A stretch of 54,391 nt of DNA from Afipia sp. (lineage in GTDB: Bacteria; Pseudomonadota; Alphaproteobacteria; Rhizobiales; Xanthobacteraceae): assembly GCA_017308495.1 (NCBI GenBank), contig JAFKES010000121.1, positions 1 through 54,391 of the forward strand, in the 5' to 3' direction. Made by a program: the position numbers and the translations under genes. A model generated the notes under the pieces. The model was given only the letters and a program-made list of their open reading frames with translations, was not told the origin of the DNA and searched no databases. How positions within the stretch are numbered: the first letter of the stretch is position 1; each line of letters starts with the position of its first letter. Shown here piece after piece: positions 42,308 through 52,517 of the stretch.

Positions 42308-42507
42308 GAGTCGCAGGAGTCGGTTAGGGCCGGCTCTTAATGTGGAACTTGAACGGTCGGGTTGAGAAAAGCTTCTTACAGGCAACATCTTAGTGCGATT
42401 CGACGAAAATTGCACGATAGCGCTTGCGCACGGGAATCAGCTTTTGTTAACCATATGCCGTCAGGATCCGAATCAGTTGTTCAAAGGCGTTTCCAGTGCC
42501 GCGAGTC
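42308..42507. promoter_or_regulatory. ctrA promoter region with six GANTC sites and a CtrA half-site
   Basis: GANTC occurs at 42308, 42317, 42397, 42434, 42470 and 42503. That is six in 200 bases, where fewer than one is expected by chance. GANTC is the target of the CcrM cell-cycle methyltransferase, whose methylation state gates the ctrA P1 promoter in Caulobacter. TTAACCAT at 42447-42454 is a CtrA half-site consistent with autoregulation. The ctrA ATG is at 42552. Confidence 0.75.
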
Positions 42508-42551
42508 TGCGGCCGGCCTGACGCCCGGAGCGGCGACTAAAGGGGACTGGC

Positions 42552-43253
42552 ATGCGCGTATTGCTGATTGAAGATGACAGCGCCACTGCGCAGTCGATTG
42601 AGCTGATGCTCAAATCCGAGAGCTTCAACGTCTACACGACGGATCTCGGAGAAGAAGGCGTCGATCTCGGCAAGCTCTACGATTACGATATCATCCTGCT
42701 CGATCTGAACCTGCCGGACATGTCCGGATATGACGTTCTCAAGCAGCTCCGTGTTTCGAAGATCAAGACACCCATTCTGATCCTCTCCGGCCTCGCCGGC
42801 ATCGAGGACAAGGTCAAGGGTCTCGGCGTCGGCGCCGACGACTACATGACCAAGCCGTTCCACAAGGACGAACTGATCGCCCGCATCCACGCCATCGTGC
42901 GCCGTTCCAAGGGCCACGCCCAGTCGGTCATCCAGACCGGCGACCTGGTGGTCAATCTCGACACCAAGACCGTCGAAGTCGGCGGCCAGCGCGTGCATCT
43001 GACGGGCAAGGAATACCAGATGCTGGAGCTGCTCTCGCTCCGCAAGGGCACCACCCTCACCAAGGAGATGTTCCTCAATCATCTCTATGGCGGCATGGAC
43101 GAGCCCGAACTCAAGATCATCGACGTCTTCATCTGCAAGCTGCGCAAGAAGCTCGCGAACGCTTCCGAAGGCCGCAACTTCATCGAGACCGTGTGGGGCC
43201 GCGGCTACGTGCTGCGCGAGCCGCACGAGGATGAAGTCCGCATTCCTGCCTGA
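42552..43253 (+). CDS. ctrA: CtrA, cell-cycle response regulator
   Basis: The 233-residue OmpR-type regulator has an N-terminal receiver (acidic D8/D9, phospho-acceptor D51 in L-L-D-L-N-L-P-D, K101) and a C-terminal winged helix (from about 125, with [12 protein letters not shown] and [11 protein letters not shown]). The near-invariant sequence of the output domain and the flanking chpT and flagellar genes identify CtrA and not a generic OmpR. It receives phosphate through CckA and ChpT and controls flagellar, chemotaxis and division genes. Confidence 0.97.
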   Translation: MRVLLIEDDSATAQSIELMLKSESFNVYTTDLGEEGVDLGKLYDYDIILLDLNLPDMSGYDVLKQLRVSKIKTPILILSGLAGIEDKVKGLGVGADDYMTKPFHKDELIARIHAIVRRSKGHAQSVIQTGDLVVNLDTKTVEVGGQRVHLTGKEYQMLELLSLRKGTTLTKEMFLNHLYGGMDEPELKIIDVFICKLRKKLANASEGRNFIETVWGRGYVLREPHEDEVRIPA

Positions 43254-43281
43254 CCGTTTCCACTGGTTCCTCCCAGACTGA

Positions 43282-43310
43282 GCCCCGCCGCAAATGGCGG
43301 GGTCTTTGTT
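43282..43310 (+). terminator. Intrinsic terminator of ctrA
   Basis: A CCCCGCC/GGCGGGG stem (43283-43289 with 43296-43302) followed by a T-rich run lies 30 bases after the ctrA stop. Confidence 0.85.
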
Positions 43311-43390
43311 TTTGGGGCTGTCCTCGCCACAAGGCGGAACGGTGACGGACTTCGGCACAAAAGGCGAAACCGCGGCACGGCGCGGCGGCG

Positions 43391-44260
43391 TCAGCCCATC
43401 GCTACGCCGCGATGGACGCCGGCCATCATCGGCGGCACCAGCGACAGCGCCGGCCGCGCACCGTTCGGTACATAGACGCCGCGCAGATCCGGCCGCGCGC
43501 GATAGGCATCGGTCAGCCCGACCACGGTTTCGGCGGCGCCGAGAAACAGACAGCCGTCGGCCTCGCTGACCCGCTGCATCCGGCCGAACACATCGGCCTT
43601 GGTCGCCTGATCGAAATAGATCAGCACGTTGCGGCAGAAGATGATGTCGAATTTTCCCAGATGTGCGAAATCGTGCAGCAGATTGAGCTGGCGATACTGC
43701 ACCATGGCACGGATGTCGGGATTGAGCTGCCAGACGTCGCCGAGCTGGGTGAAATGCTTCATCAGCAGCTGGATCGGTAGACCGCGCTGCACCTCGAACT
43801 GGCTGTAGACGCCGGTCCTGGCCTTCTCCAGCACTTCGTTCGAAAGGTCGGTGGCGACGATCTCCGCGCGCCATCCGGCGGGCAGCATGTCCTTGAGGAT
43901 CATCGCCAGCGAATAGGGCTCCTGCCCGGTGGACGCAGCCGCGCACCAGATGCGCAGGCTGCGGCGGCTCTCGCGCGCCCGCAACAATTCCGGCAGCACG
44001 GTGTGGCGAACGTGGTCGAACGGAATCTTGTCGCGAAAGAAGAAGGTCTCGTTGGTGGTCATGGCCTCGACCACCTCGACGAGAATGGCGTCCGAACCGT
44101 TGCGGATCGCCTGCACCAGATCGCCGATGCCCGCGAGCCCGGCCCGGCGCGCCAGCGGCAGCAGCCGGCTTTCGATCAGGTACTGCTTGTCTGCCGTCAG
44201 CAGAAGGCCGGAGCGCTCCTTGAGCAGCTTGCGCAGGTAGTCGTAATCGAACGGTGTCAC
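43391..44260 (-). CDS. cheR: CheR, chemoreceptor methyltransferase
   Basis: The 289-residue protein has the N-terminal CheR helical domain ([14 protein letters not shown]) and the SAM-binding domain with [14 protein letters not shown] and [12 protein letters not shown]. It methylates glutamates of chemoreceptors using S-adenosylmethionine. The GTG start at 44260 overlaps the cheB stop as GTGA, with AGGAG 7 bases upstream, indicating translational coupling. It is the last gene of the cheA-cheW-cheY-cheB-cheR operon. Confidence 0.94.
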   Translation of the reverse strand: MTPFDYDYLRKLLKERSGLLLTADKQYLIESRLLPLARRAGLAGIGDLVQAIRNGSDAILVEVVEAMTTNETFFFRDKIPFDHVRHTVLPELLRARESRRSLRIWCAAASTGQEPYSLAMILKDMLPAGWRAEIVATDLSNEVLEKARTGVYSQFEVQRGLPIQLLMKHFTQLGDVWQLNPDIRAMVQYRQLNLLHDFAHLGKFDIIFCRNVLIYFDQATKADVFGRMQRVSEADGCLFLGAAETVVGLTDAYRARPDLRGVYVPNGARPALSLVPPMMAGVHRGVAMG

Positions 44261-45417
44261 CCGCGAACTCCTGAAAACATCCGCACCACCTTCGGCGCGA
44301 TCTGATCGAGCGGCAGCACGGCCGCGCAGATGCCGGCGGCGGCCGCGGCCCCCGGCATGCCCCACACCACGCTGGTGGCTTCGTCCTGCGCCATGACGCT
44401 GCCGCCGGCCGCGACGATATCGCGCCCGCCATTGGCACCATCCGCACCCATCCCGGTCAGCACCACCGCGAGGATGGAGCCCTGCCAGACATCGACCGCC
44501 GACGAGAACAGCGGATCGACCGCAGGCCTGCAGAAATTGACCTGCGGGCCGTCGTCCAGAGCAATCACAGGTCCGCCGCCGACCGTGCGCGCCACACGCA
44601 TGTGGCGACCGCCGGGGGCGAGATAGATCCGCCCGGCCCGCACCGGCTCGCCGTCCACCGCCTCGGCCGCGGGACGGCCGCTCGCCCGCGCCAGATGTTC
44701 GGCGAGAATGATGGTGAAGGTCGGCGGCATGTGCTGTGTGATCAGCACCGGAAAGCGGTCGATCACCGGACCGATGCCCGCAACCATTGTCATCAGCGCC
44801 TGCGGGCCGCCGGTGGACGAGCCGACAAGAAGGACGCGGGGCACGAGCGTGCCGAGCGGCCGCAGCGCGATGCGGGCAGGCGCGACGGATCGCGCGAGTG
44901 CGGGCTGAAAGGGGGCGGCCTGCGCCGGCGCCAGCGGCGGGCTCGCGACCAGCTTGGGCCTGCGCCCGCGCGCGCCGAGATGGCGGATTTTATCGATGAG
45001 ATCGCGCTTGAACACGTCGGCGGCGGACGCATCCCGCGCGCTTTCCGGCTTCGGAATGTAGTCCGACGCACCGAGCGCCAGCGCCCGGAAGCTGATCTCC
45101 GCATTGCGGCGGGTCAGCGTCGACGCCATGATGACGACAAGGTCGCGTTTCCTGTCCAGCAGCAGCGGCAGCGCCGAGATGCCGTCCATGTCCGGCATCT
45201 CGATATCGAGCACCACCACATCGGGCGCGACGCGCTCAACCTGATTGACGGCATCGCGGCCGGTGCGCAGCGAAGCCACCACCGTCATGTCCGTCTCCGC
45301 CTCGATCCAGCGCGAAATCAGGCCACGGATCACAGCAGAGTCATCGACCACCATGACGCGCAACGGTTCGTGCCGTTGGGAAACCGCGCCGGGGCTGGTC
45401 AGGACTGCAACACTCAT
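44257..45417 (-). CDS. cheB: CheB, receptor methylesterase/response regulator
   Basis: The 386-residue protein has an N-terminal receiver (D71 in [13 protein letters not shown]) and a C-terminal methylesterase domain with the catalytic serine in G-S-S-T-G-G-P-Q, the histidine in I-T-Q-H-M-P-P-T-F, and the aspartate in G-M-G-A-D-G. It removes methyl groups from, and deamidates, chemoreceptors when phosphorylated by CheA. A GTG at 45420 directly precedes the ATG and could also serve. Confidence 0.95.
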   Translation of the reverse strand: MSVAVLTSPGAVSQRHEPLRVMVVDDSAVIRGLISRWIEAETDMTVVASLRTGRDAVNQVERVAPDVVVLDIEMPDMDGISALPLLLDRKRDLVVIMASTLTRRNAEISFRALALGASDYIPKPESARDASAADVFKRDLIDKIRHLGARGRRPKLVASPPLAPAQAAPFQPALARSVAPARIALRPLGTLVPRVLLVGSSTGGPQALMTMVAGIGPVIDRFPVLITQHMPPTFTIILAEHLARASGRPAAEAVDGEPVRAGRIYLAPGGRHMRVARTVGGGPVIALDDGPQVNFCRPAVDPLFSSAVDVWQGSILAVVLTGMGADGANGGRDIVAAGGSVMAQDEATSVVWGMPGAAAAAGICAAVLPLDQIAPKVVRMFSGVRG

Positions 45418-45478
45418 CACATCAACTCAACGCAACCACACGGCACCAATGCCTCCGGCCGCAGCCGGAAAGGCCCGA

Positions 45479-45844
<366 letters not shown>

Positions 45845-45926
45845 TCCAGCCCCTTTTCTGCATGCCCGCGCCGGCTGTTGCCGTTCCATGCGGACCGTTT
45901 CCCTTGCCCGTTTCTTTCAGTCACGC

Positions 45927-46397
45927 TCACGCGGCCAGCATGTCGGGCGCGATTTCGAGCACGCGATCGACATCGAGCACCACCATCAACTGCCCGTCGA
46001 GCCGGTGCACGCCGCCCGCCATCTTCGACATGCGCGGATCGAGATTGACCGGGTTCACCTCGCGGCCGTCGTCGGGCAGCTTCAACACCTCGCCGATGGC
46101 GTCGATCAGCAAGCCATAGGACTCACCGCGCAGATCGACGCCCACCGCCATCGGCGGGCGGCCATCCTCGTTCTTCGGCAGGCCGAGACGCGCGCGCATG
46201 TCGATGGCGGTGACGATGCGCCCGCGCAGATTGAGCACGCCGGCGACGTCGCTCGTCGCCAACGGCACCCGCGTCAGCCGTTCCGGCATGAACACGTCCT
46301 GCACCCGCGCGATCGGCAGGCCGAACAGCTGCCCGCCGATCATGGCGGTGACGTATTCGGTGACGCCGCGCTCGGTGCTGTCGATGGTGTCGGTCAT
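45927..46397 (-). CDS. cheW: CheW, chemotaxis coupling protein
   Basis: The 156-residue protein is a single CheW domain with G-L-P-I-A-R-V-Q-D-V-F, V-L-N-L-R-G-R-I-V-T-A-I-D and a conserved L-D-V-D. It links receptors to CheA. The ATG at 46397 has GAGGGACAGG upstream; an ATG at 46412 overlapping the cheA stop (ATGA) is an alternative start that would add five residues. Confidence 0.93.
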   Translation of the reverse strand: MTDTIDSTERGVTEYVTAMIGGQLFGLPIARVQDVFMPERLTRVPLATSDVAGVLNLRGRIVTAIDMRARLGLPKNEDGRPPMAVGVDLRGESYGLLIDAIGEVLKLPDDGREVNPVNLDPRMSKMAGGVHRLDGQLMVVLDVDRVLEIAPDMLAA

Positions 46398-46408
46398 GGC
46401 CCTGTCCC

Positions 46409-49120
46409 TCATGCCGCGCGGCCGATGTCGGCGGTCTGTTCCTTGAGCGCCGCGATCAGGCCCGGCCGGTCGAACTTGGCGACATAGTCGTGGAAGCCGG
46501 CCTGCCGGCCGCGCTCGATCGCCGCCGGCGACACCAGCGATGACAGCGCGATGATCGGCATCGATTCCGTGCGGCGGTCGGAACGGATCGCCTCGGCGAA
46601 CTCGAAGCCGTTCATCTCCGGCATTTCGATATCGGTCAGCACCACGTCGAAGGCCTGTCCGGCGCGCAGCACGCCGAGGCCTTCACGACCGCTCTGCGCC
46701 ACCGTGACGCGATAGCCGGCGGCTTTCAGCACCGGGGCCAGCATGTTGCGGAAGAAGGCGGAGTCGTCCACCAGCAGCACCGTCTGCGCGGTGGCGGAGG
46801 GGCGCATTTCCTTGCGGCTGAACCAGTCGGCGAAGGCCATCGGCAGGAAGTGGCCGACGTCGATCACCTCGGTGGCCTGGCCCTTGACCACGGCGGAGCC
46901 GAGGATGCCGTCGCGCGTGCTCATCACCTCGATGCTCAGGTGCTCCTCGACGATGTCGACGATCTCGTCGACCACAAGGCCCATGGAGCGGCCGTCGTCG
47001 GCGAACACCAGGATCGGCTGCACGCCGCTGTCGCGGATGGTCACGCCATCCATCTCGACCAGCGGCATCAGCTGCTCGCGGTATTGCACCATGTGGCGGC
47101 CGTTGGAGACCTCGATCTTGTCCACCGCGATCTCCTCGAGCCGCGTCACCAGCGCGAGCGGCACCGCCTTCGGCTGCGGCGAGCCGGCGCGGAACACCAG
47201 GAGCGAGGTCATCTGCGCGTCGCCGCCGCCCACTGTCGCAGCCGTTTCGTCGGCGATCTCGTTCGCGGCCGTGGCCGAAGCGCCGAGCGCCTGGGCGATG
47301 CCGTTGGGATCGATGATCATGATCACCGCGCCGTCGCCGAGGATGGTGTTGCCGGAGAACATGCCGATGTGGCGCAGCTTGGTGGACATCGGCTTGACCA
47401 CGATCTCCTCGGTGTGGAACACGCCGTCGACCACGATGCCGAAGGTCTGGCCGCCGACCTGCGTCACGACGATGAAGCCGTTCTCCGGATCGCTCGACGC
47501 GCCGTCGTCGATCTTGAGCAGCTTCTTCAGATGCAGGAGCGGCAGCAGCTTGTTGCGCAGCCGCAGCACCGGCGTGTCCTTGATGCGCTCGATGCGGTGA
47601 TCGGAATTGGCCCGCGCCCGCACCAGTTCGACCACCGCGAGCTGCGGAATGGCGAAGCGGTCGCCGCCGGCCTCGACGATCAGCGCCGAGACGATGGCCA
47701 GCGTCAGCGGGATCTTGATGATGAAGCTCGATCCCTCGCCGGGCACCGACTTGACGTCGATGGTGCCGCCGATCTGGTCGATATTGGTGCGCACCACGTC
47801 CATGCCGACGCCGCGGCCGGACACGCTGGTCACCGCCGCCGCGGTGGAGAAGCCCGGCGCGAAGATGAACTTGTGGATCTGCGCTTCCGTCATCTTCTCG
47901 ACGTCGGCCTCGCTGACGAGGCCGTTGTGCACCGCCTTCTGCCGGATGCGCGCGGTGTCGAGGCCGCGGCCGTTATCGGCGATGGCGATGATGATGTGGC
48001 CGCCTTCGTGATAGGCGGAGACGCGGATGGTGCCCTGCTCGGGCTTGCCGGCGGCGACGCGCTCGGCGGTGGTCTCGAGCCCATGGTCGGCGGAGTTGCG
48101 GACCATGTGGGTGAGCGGATCCTTGATCAGGTCGAGCACCTGGCGGTCGAGCTCGGTGTCGGCGCCGTGCATCTCCAGCTCGATCTGTTTGCCGAGTTCG
48201 CTCGACAGGTCGCGCACGATGCGCGGCAGCTTCTGCCACGCATTGCCGATCGGCTGCATGCGCGTCTTCATGACGCCTTCCTGCAGTTCAGCGGTGACGT
48301 TGGAGAGCCGCTGCAACGGCACCTTGAATTCGGACTCCTCGTTGCGGCGGCTGATCTCCAGCAACTGGTTGCGGGTGAGCACCAGCTCGGACACCATGGT
48401 CATCAGGTGTTCGAGGGTGTCGACATTGACGCGGATCGACTGGTTGGCGATCTTGTCGCCCTCGCCCGCCTCGGCTTCGGCGGCGAGCTTCTTCGGCCCC
48501 GCGGCCTTCGGCGCGGGCACGGCAGGCGGTGCAGCAACGACAGGCGGCGCAGCAGCGAAAGGCGGAGCAACAGCAACAGGCGGCGTCAGCGGCGCGACGA
48601 TCTCCACTTCGGTCTCGCGGAAGGCGCGCTCCAGTTCATCGAGCGACACTTCGCCGGGGCGCAATTCGCGCTCCAGCGTCTGCATCACCACCGTTCCGGT
48701 GGTGGCGGGCTGTTCCGCGGGCGTGGCGGCGGCGGCAGGAGCCGCGCCGTGCTCGGCCATGTCGTGCAGCGCCTCGATCAGGTCGGCATCGGAACCGTCG
48801 GGTTCCGCCTCGGTGGCTTCCAGCCGGCCAAGAATGTCCTTGATGCGGTCGATGGTGGAGAGAATGAGGGTCACGGCCTCGCCGGTGACCGGCATGCCGT
48901 CGCGGAACTTGCCCATCAGCGTCTCGGCGGCATGGGCGAGGGATTCGAGCCGCGGCAGGCCGAGGAACCCGCAGGTGCCCTTGATGGTGTGCACCAGCCG
49001 GAAGATGTTGTCGAGAATCCGGGCGTTGTTCGGGTCCTGCTCGAACTTCACCAGCTGATTGTCGACGGTATCGAGACTCTCGTTGGTCTCGGTGAGGAAT
49101 TCCCGCAGCAGATCGTCCAT
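46409..49120 (-). CDS. cheA: CheA hybrid histidine kinase with C-terminal receiver
   Basis: The 903-residue protein reads in order: HPt domain with H44 in L-V-H-T-I-K-G-T, a Pro/Ala-rich linker, dimerisation helix, HATPase with H-M-V-R-N-S-A-D-H-G-L-E and G-R-G-V-G-M-D-V-V, and two CheW-like segments. A C-terminal receiver ends the chain, with V-L-L-V-D-D-S-A-F-F and phospho-acceptor in V-V-L-T-D-I-E-M-P. The fused receiver makes it a CheA-CheY hybrid, common in clusters that serve functions other than standard flagellar steering. It starts the operon. The ATG at 49120 follows GGGCGG; the frame open to 49231 is not used. Confidence 0.95.
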   Translation of the reverse strand: MDDLLREFLTETNESLDTVDNQLVKFEQDPNNARILDNIFRLVHTIKGTCGFLGLPRLESLAHAAETLMGKFRDGMPVTGEAVTLILSTIDRIKDILGRLEATEAEPDGSDADLIEALHDMAEHGAAPAAAATPAEQPATTGTVVMQTLERELRPGEVSLDELERAFRETEVEIVAPLTPPVAVAPPFAAAPPVVAAPPAVPAPKAAGPKKLAAEAEAGEGDKIANQSIRVNVDTLEHLMTMVSELVLTRNQLLEISRRNEESEFKVPLQRLSNVTAELQEGVMKTRMQPIGNAWQKLPRIVRDLSSELGKQIELEMHGADTELDRQVLDLIKDPLTHMVRNSADHGLETTAERVAAGKPEQGTIRVSAYHEGGHIIIAIADNGRGLDTARIRQKAVHNGLVSEADVEKMTEAQIHKFIFAPGFSTAAAVTSVSGRGVGMDVVRTNIDQIGGTIDVKSVPGEGSSFIIKIPLTLAIVSALIVEAGGDRFAIPQLAVVELVRARANSDHRIERIKDTPVLRLRNKLLPLLHLKKLLKIDDGASSDPENGFIVVTQVGGQTFGIVVDGVFHTEEIVVKPMSTKLRHIGMFSGNTILGDGAVIMIIDPNGIAQALGASATAANEIADETAATVGGGDAQMTSLLVFRAGSPQPKAVPLALVTRLEEIAVDKIEVSNGRHMVQYREQLMPLVEMDGVTIRDSGVQPILVFADDGRSMGLVVDEIVDIVEEHLSIEVMSTRDGILGSAVVKGQATEVIDVGHFLPMAFADWFSRKEMRPSATAQTVLLVDDSAFFRNMLAPVLKAAGYRVTVAQSGREGLGVLRAGQAFDVVLTDIEMPEMNGFEFAEAIRSDRRTESMPIIALSSLVSPAAIERGRQAGFHDYVAKFDRPGLIAALKEQTADIGRAA

Positions 49121-49302
49121 GACACCGCCCGACGCATAACACGGCGTGCCAGGCACACCATCGCAACGCGGGCAGTTTCGGCGCAAAGCGTTTAATATTG
49201 GTTGAGTCACGGCGAAGGAATGCCGTGACAAACTACTGAGGCGCGGCGGTATCTATCGCCGGCGCCGTCCGCCGGAAGCAGATGGCGCGGCGGCCTTGTG
49301 GA

Positions 49303-50013
49303 TCACACCGCGGACACCACCACCGCGTTGGCGGGTGCCGTCCCGGCTTGCGCCGCCGCATCGGTCTCGGTCGCGAGCGACACCGTGAGCCCGCACGCCT
49401 GCGCCAGGAGCGCGGTGTAGTAGGGCTGCACGCCGTGAGCGGTGACGCCGCCCGCGTTCTCGACGGTGAGCTGGGCGGCGACATTCTGCGGCTCGCGGGC
49501 GTGGCTGCCGGAGGCGCGGATGCGAAAGCCCATGGCCTCGCCCTCGCCGACCGGATCGACGGTGAGTTCGCCGCCGCGCGGGATCGCCTGCTGCGCGATC
49601 ACCAGCATGTTGAGCAGCAGCTTGACCCGGTTCTTGGCCATCAGCAGATGCGGCAGGTTCCAGACGATGCGGGTGCGGTCGTCCTCGAGATGGCCGCGGG
49701 TGATCTTCTGCGCCTCGCCGAGGTCGATCTGCGAGCCGGCGGAGCCGGCCGCGCCATAGGCGATGCGGCAGAACTGCAGCCGCGCCGATGTCGATCTGGC
49801 GCTCTTGCGGATCAGGTCGAGGGCGAATTCGCGGTCGTCTTCCTTCGAGCTGCTGTCGAACACTTCGAGCCCGTTGACGATGGCGCCCACCGGATTGATG
49901 AGATCGTGGCAGACGCGCGAGCACATCAGCGCGGCGAGTTCGATGGCATCGGGGGCGGGATTTGCGCTTGCAGGATTCGGGACTGCGGGGTCGGAGGCGG
50001 GCGTGCCGGACAT
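49303..50013 (-). CDS. chpT: ChpT-type histidine phosphotransferase
   Basis: The 236-residue protein has the phospho-histidine in C-S-R-V-C-H36-D-L-I-N-P-V-G-A-I and a degenerate HATPase-like C-terminal half that lacks ATP-binding N and G boxes. This is the dimeric pseudo-kinase arrangement of ChpT. ChpT passes phosphate from CckA to CtrA and CpdR. AGGAAAGG precedes the ATG at 50013. It is upstream of cheA on the same strand; the presence of ctrA in the same cluster supports the call. Confidence 0.92.
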   Translation of the reverse strand: MSGTPASDPAVPNPASANPAPDAIELAALMCSRVCHDLINPVGAIVNGLEVFDSSSKEDDREFALDLIRKSARSTSARLQFCRIAYGAAGSAGSQIDLGEAQKITRGHLEDDRTRIVWNLPHLLMAKNRVKLLLNMLVIAQQAIPRGGELTVDPVGEGEAMGFRIRASGSHAREPQNVAAQLTVENAGGVTAHGVQPYYTALLAQACGLTVSLATETDAAAQAGTAPANAVVVSAV

Positions 50014-50164
50014 GGGGACCTTTCCTGCGATTTCGCTGCGTCGGCTACGATCGGCCGCGGAGGCATCCATGCCCCTGCCGCGAATCACGCCTATGATGGC
50101 GTCGTTGATACACTGCGGCCGCCCGCGCGGCCACCGCGCCAACCATAAGGAACCGGCAGGGGCG

Positions 50165-51007
50165 ATGAGTGACAGGGACGATGCTGCCGCCGTGACGAAC
50201 GACGAAGCGGCGGCGCTGATGGAGCCACTGACCGGTCTGATCGCGCAGGCGGCGGTGGCGACCCTCGCCGTCGACCGCACCGGCTTGCAGGTGGACGGCA
50301 AGAGCGACGGCTCGCCGGTGACCGAAGCCGACATGGCGTCGGACCGCGTCATCGCCACGGGGCTGGCGCGGATCGCGCCCCGGATTCCGGCGCTGTCCGA
50401 GGAACGCACCCACCTCGCCGCACGGCCCTATGAAGGCAGCTTCTTCCTGATCGATCCGCTCGACGGCACCCGCGAGTTCATCGCCGGCCGCGACGAATTC
50501 ACCGTCAACCTCGCCCTCGTCAGCCACGGCCAGCCGGTGCTCGGCATCATCGCGGCCCCGGCGCTCGGGCTGATCTGGCGCGGCGTCGTCGGGCGCGGCG
50601 CCGAACGCCTGCTTCTCACCGCCGACGGCCGGACCGGGGACGCGCGGCCGATCCGCACCCGCCCGCATCCCGGCCCCGGCCAGCCGTGGACCGCCACTGT
50701 GAGCCGCTCCCACGGCGACAGCCGCACCGACGGCTTCATCGCGGCGCGGCCGGGCGCGGTCCGGCTGGCGCTCGGTTCGGCGGTGAAGTTCGGCCGCATC
50801 GCCGAGGGCGGCGCGGACGTCTATCCGCGGCTGGCGCCGACCTCGGAATGGGACGTCGCCGCGGGGCAGGCGGTGGTCACCGCCGCCGGCGGCACGATCA
50901 CCGACAGCGCCGGCGCGCCGCTGTGCTTCGGCACCGCGAAGCGGTCGGATTTCCTGGTGCCGGATTTCATCGCCTGGGGCGATCCCAAAGCGGCGGCGCA
51001 GCTATAA
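50165..51007 (+). CDS. cysQ: CysQ-type 3'(2'),5'-bisphosphate nucleotidase
   Basis: The 280-residue inositol-monophosphatase-fold enzyme has E79-E80, the metal motif D97-P-L-D100-G-T-R-E-F, and the second motif S-E-W-D-V-A-A-G-Q-A. These are diagnostic of CysQ, which removes phosphate from PAP/PAPS in sulfate assimilation. It is divergent from chpT. The ATG at 50165 is preceded by a G-rich GGCAGGGGC. Confidence 0.88.
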   Translation: MSDRDDAAAVTNDEAAALMEPLTGLIAQAAVATLAVDRTGLQVDGKSDGSPVTEADMASDRVIATGLARIAPRIPALSEERTHLAARPYEGSFFLIDPLDGTREFIAGRDEFTVNLALVSHGQPVLGIIAAPALGLIWRGVVGRGAERLLLTADGRTGDARPIRTRPHPGPGQPWTATVSRSHGDSRTDGFIAARPGAVRLALGSAVKFGRIAEGGADVYPRLAPTSEWDVAAGQAVVTAAGGTITDSAGAPLCFGTAKRSDFLVPDFIAWGDPKAAAQL

Positions 51008-51020
51008 CGCCCGCGATCCG

Positions 51021-51533
51021 TCAGTCGTCGGCGAGCTGGTCCCTCACCGCCGGCCATCGCGCCTCGGCCTGCCGGCCGATGCCGTCGGGATCGGCGGCGA
51101 AGGCATCGCGGCTGTCCTCGCGGCTGAACAGATAGAGCCGCTCATGCGACACCAGCCAGAACATCGGCCGGCCGGCCACCGCCTTGCCGCGCGCCACGTC
51201 GAGCGGATCGTAGCCGCCGAAACGCGGCGCATAGATGTCGGGCGCGGCGAGGAACGCCGCCCGGTTGGCGGCATTGCGGAAGCGCCACACCACGCCGCCC
51301 TGCCAGGCTTCGACCTCTTCCAGCCCCGGACACGGCGCGGCGTCGGTGAAATAGGCCACCGGATCGATGCCATCGATGGCGAGGCCGCTGTGGCGGTTCA
51401 CCACGATTCGTTCAGTGGCGGCGTGGACCTGCGGCACGGGGCACGACAACGCCACGGCGACGGCCGCGCTCAGCAGCGCCGCGCCGGCCCAGCGGGAACC
51501 CCAGCCTTTCCTTTCCTGCCGCCGTGCCGTCAT
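51021..51533 (-). CDS. Exported YHS-domain protein
   Basis: The 170-residue protein has a Sec signal peptide (residues about 14-38, cleavage after V-H-A). A YHS domain follows: G-L-A-I-D-G-I-D-P-V-A-Y-F-T-D, G-V-V-W-R-F-R-N-A-A-N-R-A-A-F and P-R-F-G-G-Y. YHS domains are linked to metal or copper handling. The C-terminal part has no assigned role. It converges with cysQ. Confidence 0.85.
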   Translation of the reverse strand: MTARRQERKGWGSRWAGAALLSAAVAVALSCPVPQVHAATERIVVNRHSGLAIDGIDPVAYFTDAAPCPGLEEVEAWQGGVVWRFRNAANRAAFLAAPDIYAPRFGGYDPLDVARGKAVAGRPMFWLVSHERLYLFSREDSRDAFAADPDGIGRQAEARWPAVRDQLADD

Positions 51534-51802
51534 AGTTGATGCTGATAAATAAACGAGTCGGGTTCGTGGAGCCGCAGCTTAAGCCGATGCTGGTCAGCAA
51601 GGCGTTAAGCGACGGTGGCGGAGCCCGGCCATTTGGAGCGCGGCCGGCAAAGCGGGGGAGACGGTTTGCATGCGGCGGGGGCTCTGAATTCTTCAACCGG
51701 CGCGTCGGGCCGGCGCGGGACGTCATCCGTCCCGGCCGATCGCGTGCCCGTCCAGATGCGTTTTCCAAAAGGTTTCCCAAGGGATTTCCAAAGGGGTTTT
51801 TC

Positions 51803-52372
51803 ATGAACTTCGCTTCGCGCATTGCGGCCCTGGTGTTTGCGGCGACGTTGGCAATGGCCATGCCCGCCTCAGCCCAGCAGCGGAACAACAACACCTATGG
51901 TCCCGAGGAACTGGCCCAGGCCGGACATCGCTTTTTCGGCAACGTGTCCCGTGGCCTCGCCTCGGTGATCGAGCGCGCCGTGAGCCAGTGGGGCCTGCCC
52001 AACGGCTACATCCTTGGTGAGGAGGGCAGCGGCGCCTTCGTCGCCGGGCTGCGCTACGGCGAAGGCACCCTCTACACCAAGAACGCCGGCGACCTGCGGG
52101 TGTACTGGCAGGGACCCTCGGTCGGCTTCGACTGGGGCGGCGACGGCGCGCGCACCATGGTGCTGGTCTACAACCTGCCTTCCACCGACGCGATCTACCA
52201 GCGCTTTGCCGGCATCGACGGCTCGGCCTACATCATCGGCGGCTTCGGCATGACGGCGCTGACCGCCAACGGCATCGTGCTCGTGCCGATCCGCTCCGGC
52301 GTCGGCCTGCGGCTTGGGGCGAATGTCGGCTACCTGAAGTTCACGCCGCGCCCGACCTGGAATCCGTTCTGA
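51803..52372 (+). CDS. DUF1134 (EipA-like) envelope protein
   Basis: The 189-residue protein has a Sec signal peptide (cleavage after A-S-A) and a DUF1134 beta-rich domain with S-Q-W-G-L-P-N-G-Y-I-L-G-E-E-G and G-V-G-L-R-L-G-A-N-V-G-Y-L. DUF1134 includes EipA of Brucella, which is needed for envelope integrity. AAAGGGG precedes the ATG at 51803. It is conserved across Rhizobiales. An exact role here is not shown by sequence. Confidence 0.9.
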   Translation: MNFASRIAALVFAATLAMAMPASAQQRNNNTYGPEELAQAGHRFFGNVSRGLASVIERAVSQWGLPNGYILGEEGSGAFVAGLRYGEGTLYTKNAGDLRVYWQGPSVGFDWGGDGARTMVLVYNLPSTDAIYQRFAGIDGSAYIIGGFGMTALTANGIVLVPIRSGVGLRLGANVGYLKFTPRPTWNPF

Positions 52373-52517
52373 GCGTCACCTGACCGGCGTCAGCGGGCCG
52401 GAGGGGAAGCTCCGACCGCGGGCCCCGCCAATCCCAACCCGCTGTGCGGCTGGCTTTTTCCCGGCCCGCCATGGCATGGTGGCGCCGTTTCAATCCTGAC
52501 CCCCGGGGGACACGCCA

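Noticed and set aside
42537-44447. Minus-strand open frame of 636 codons spanning ctrA and cheR
   Set aside because: It covers ctrA in antisense and reads through cheR in the wrong frame; both real genes have unmistakable motifs.
46850-49195. Long plus-strand open frame of 781 codons opposite cheA
   Set aside because: It is antisense to the full CheA coding region, is dominated by His, Asp, Arg and Gly as expected from a high-GC shadow frame, and has no family motif.
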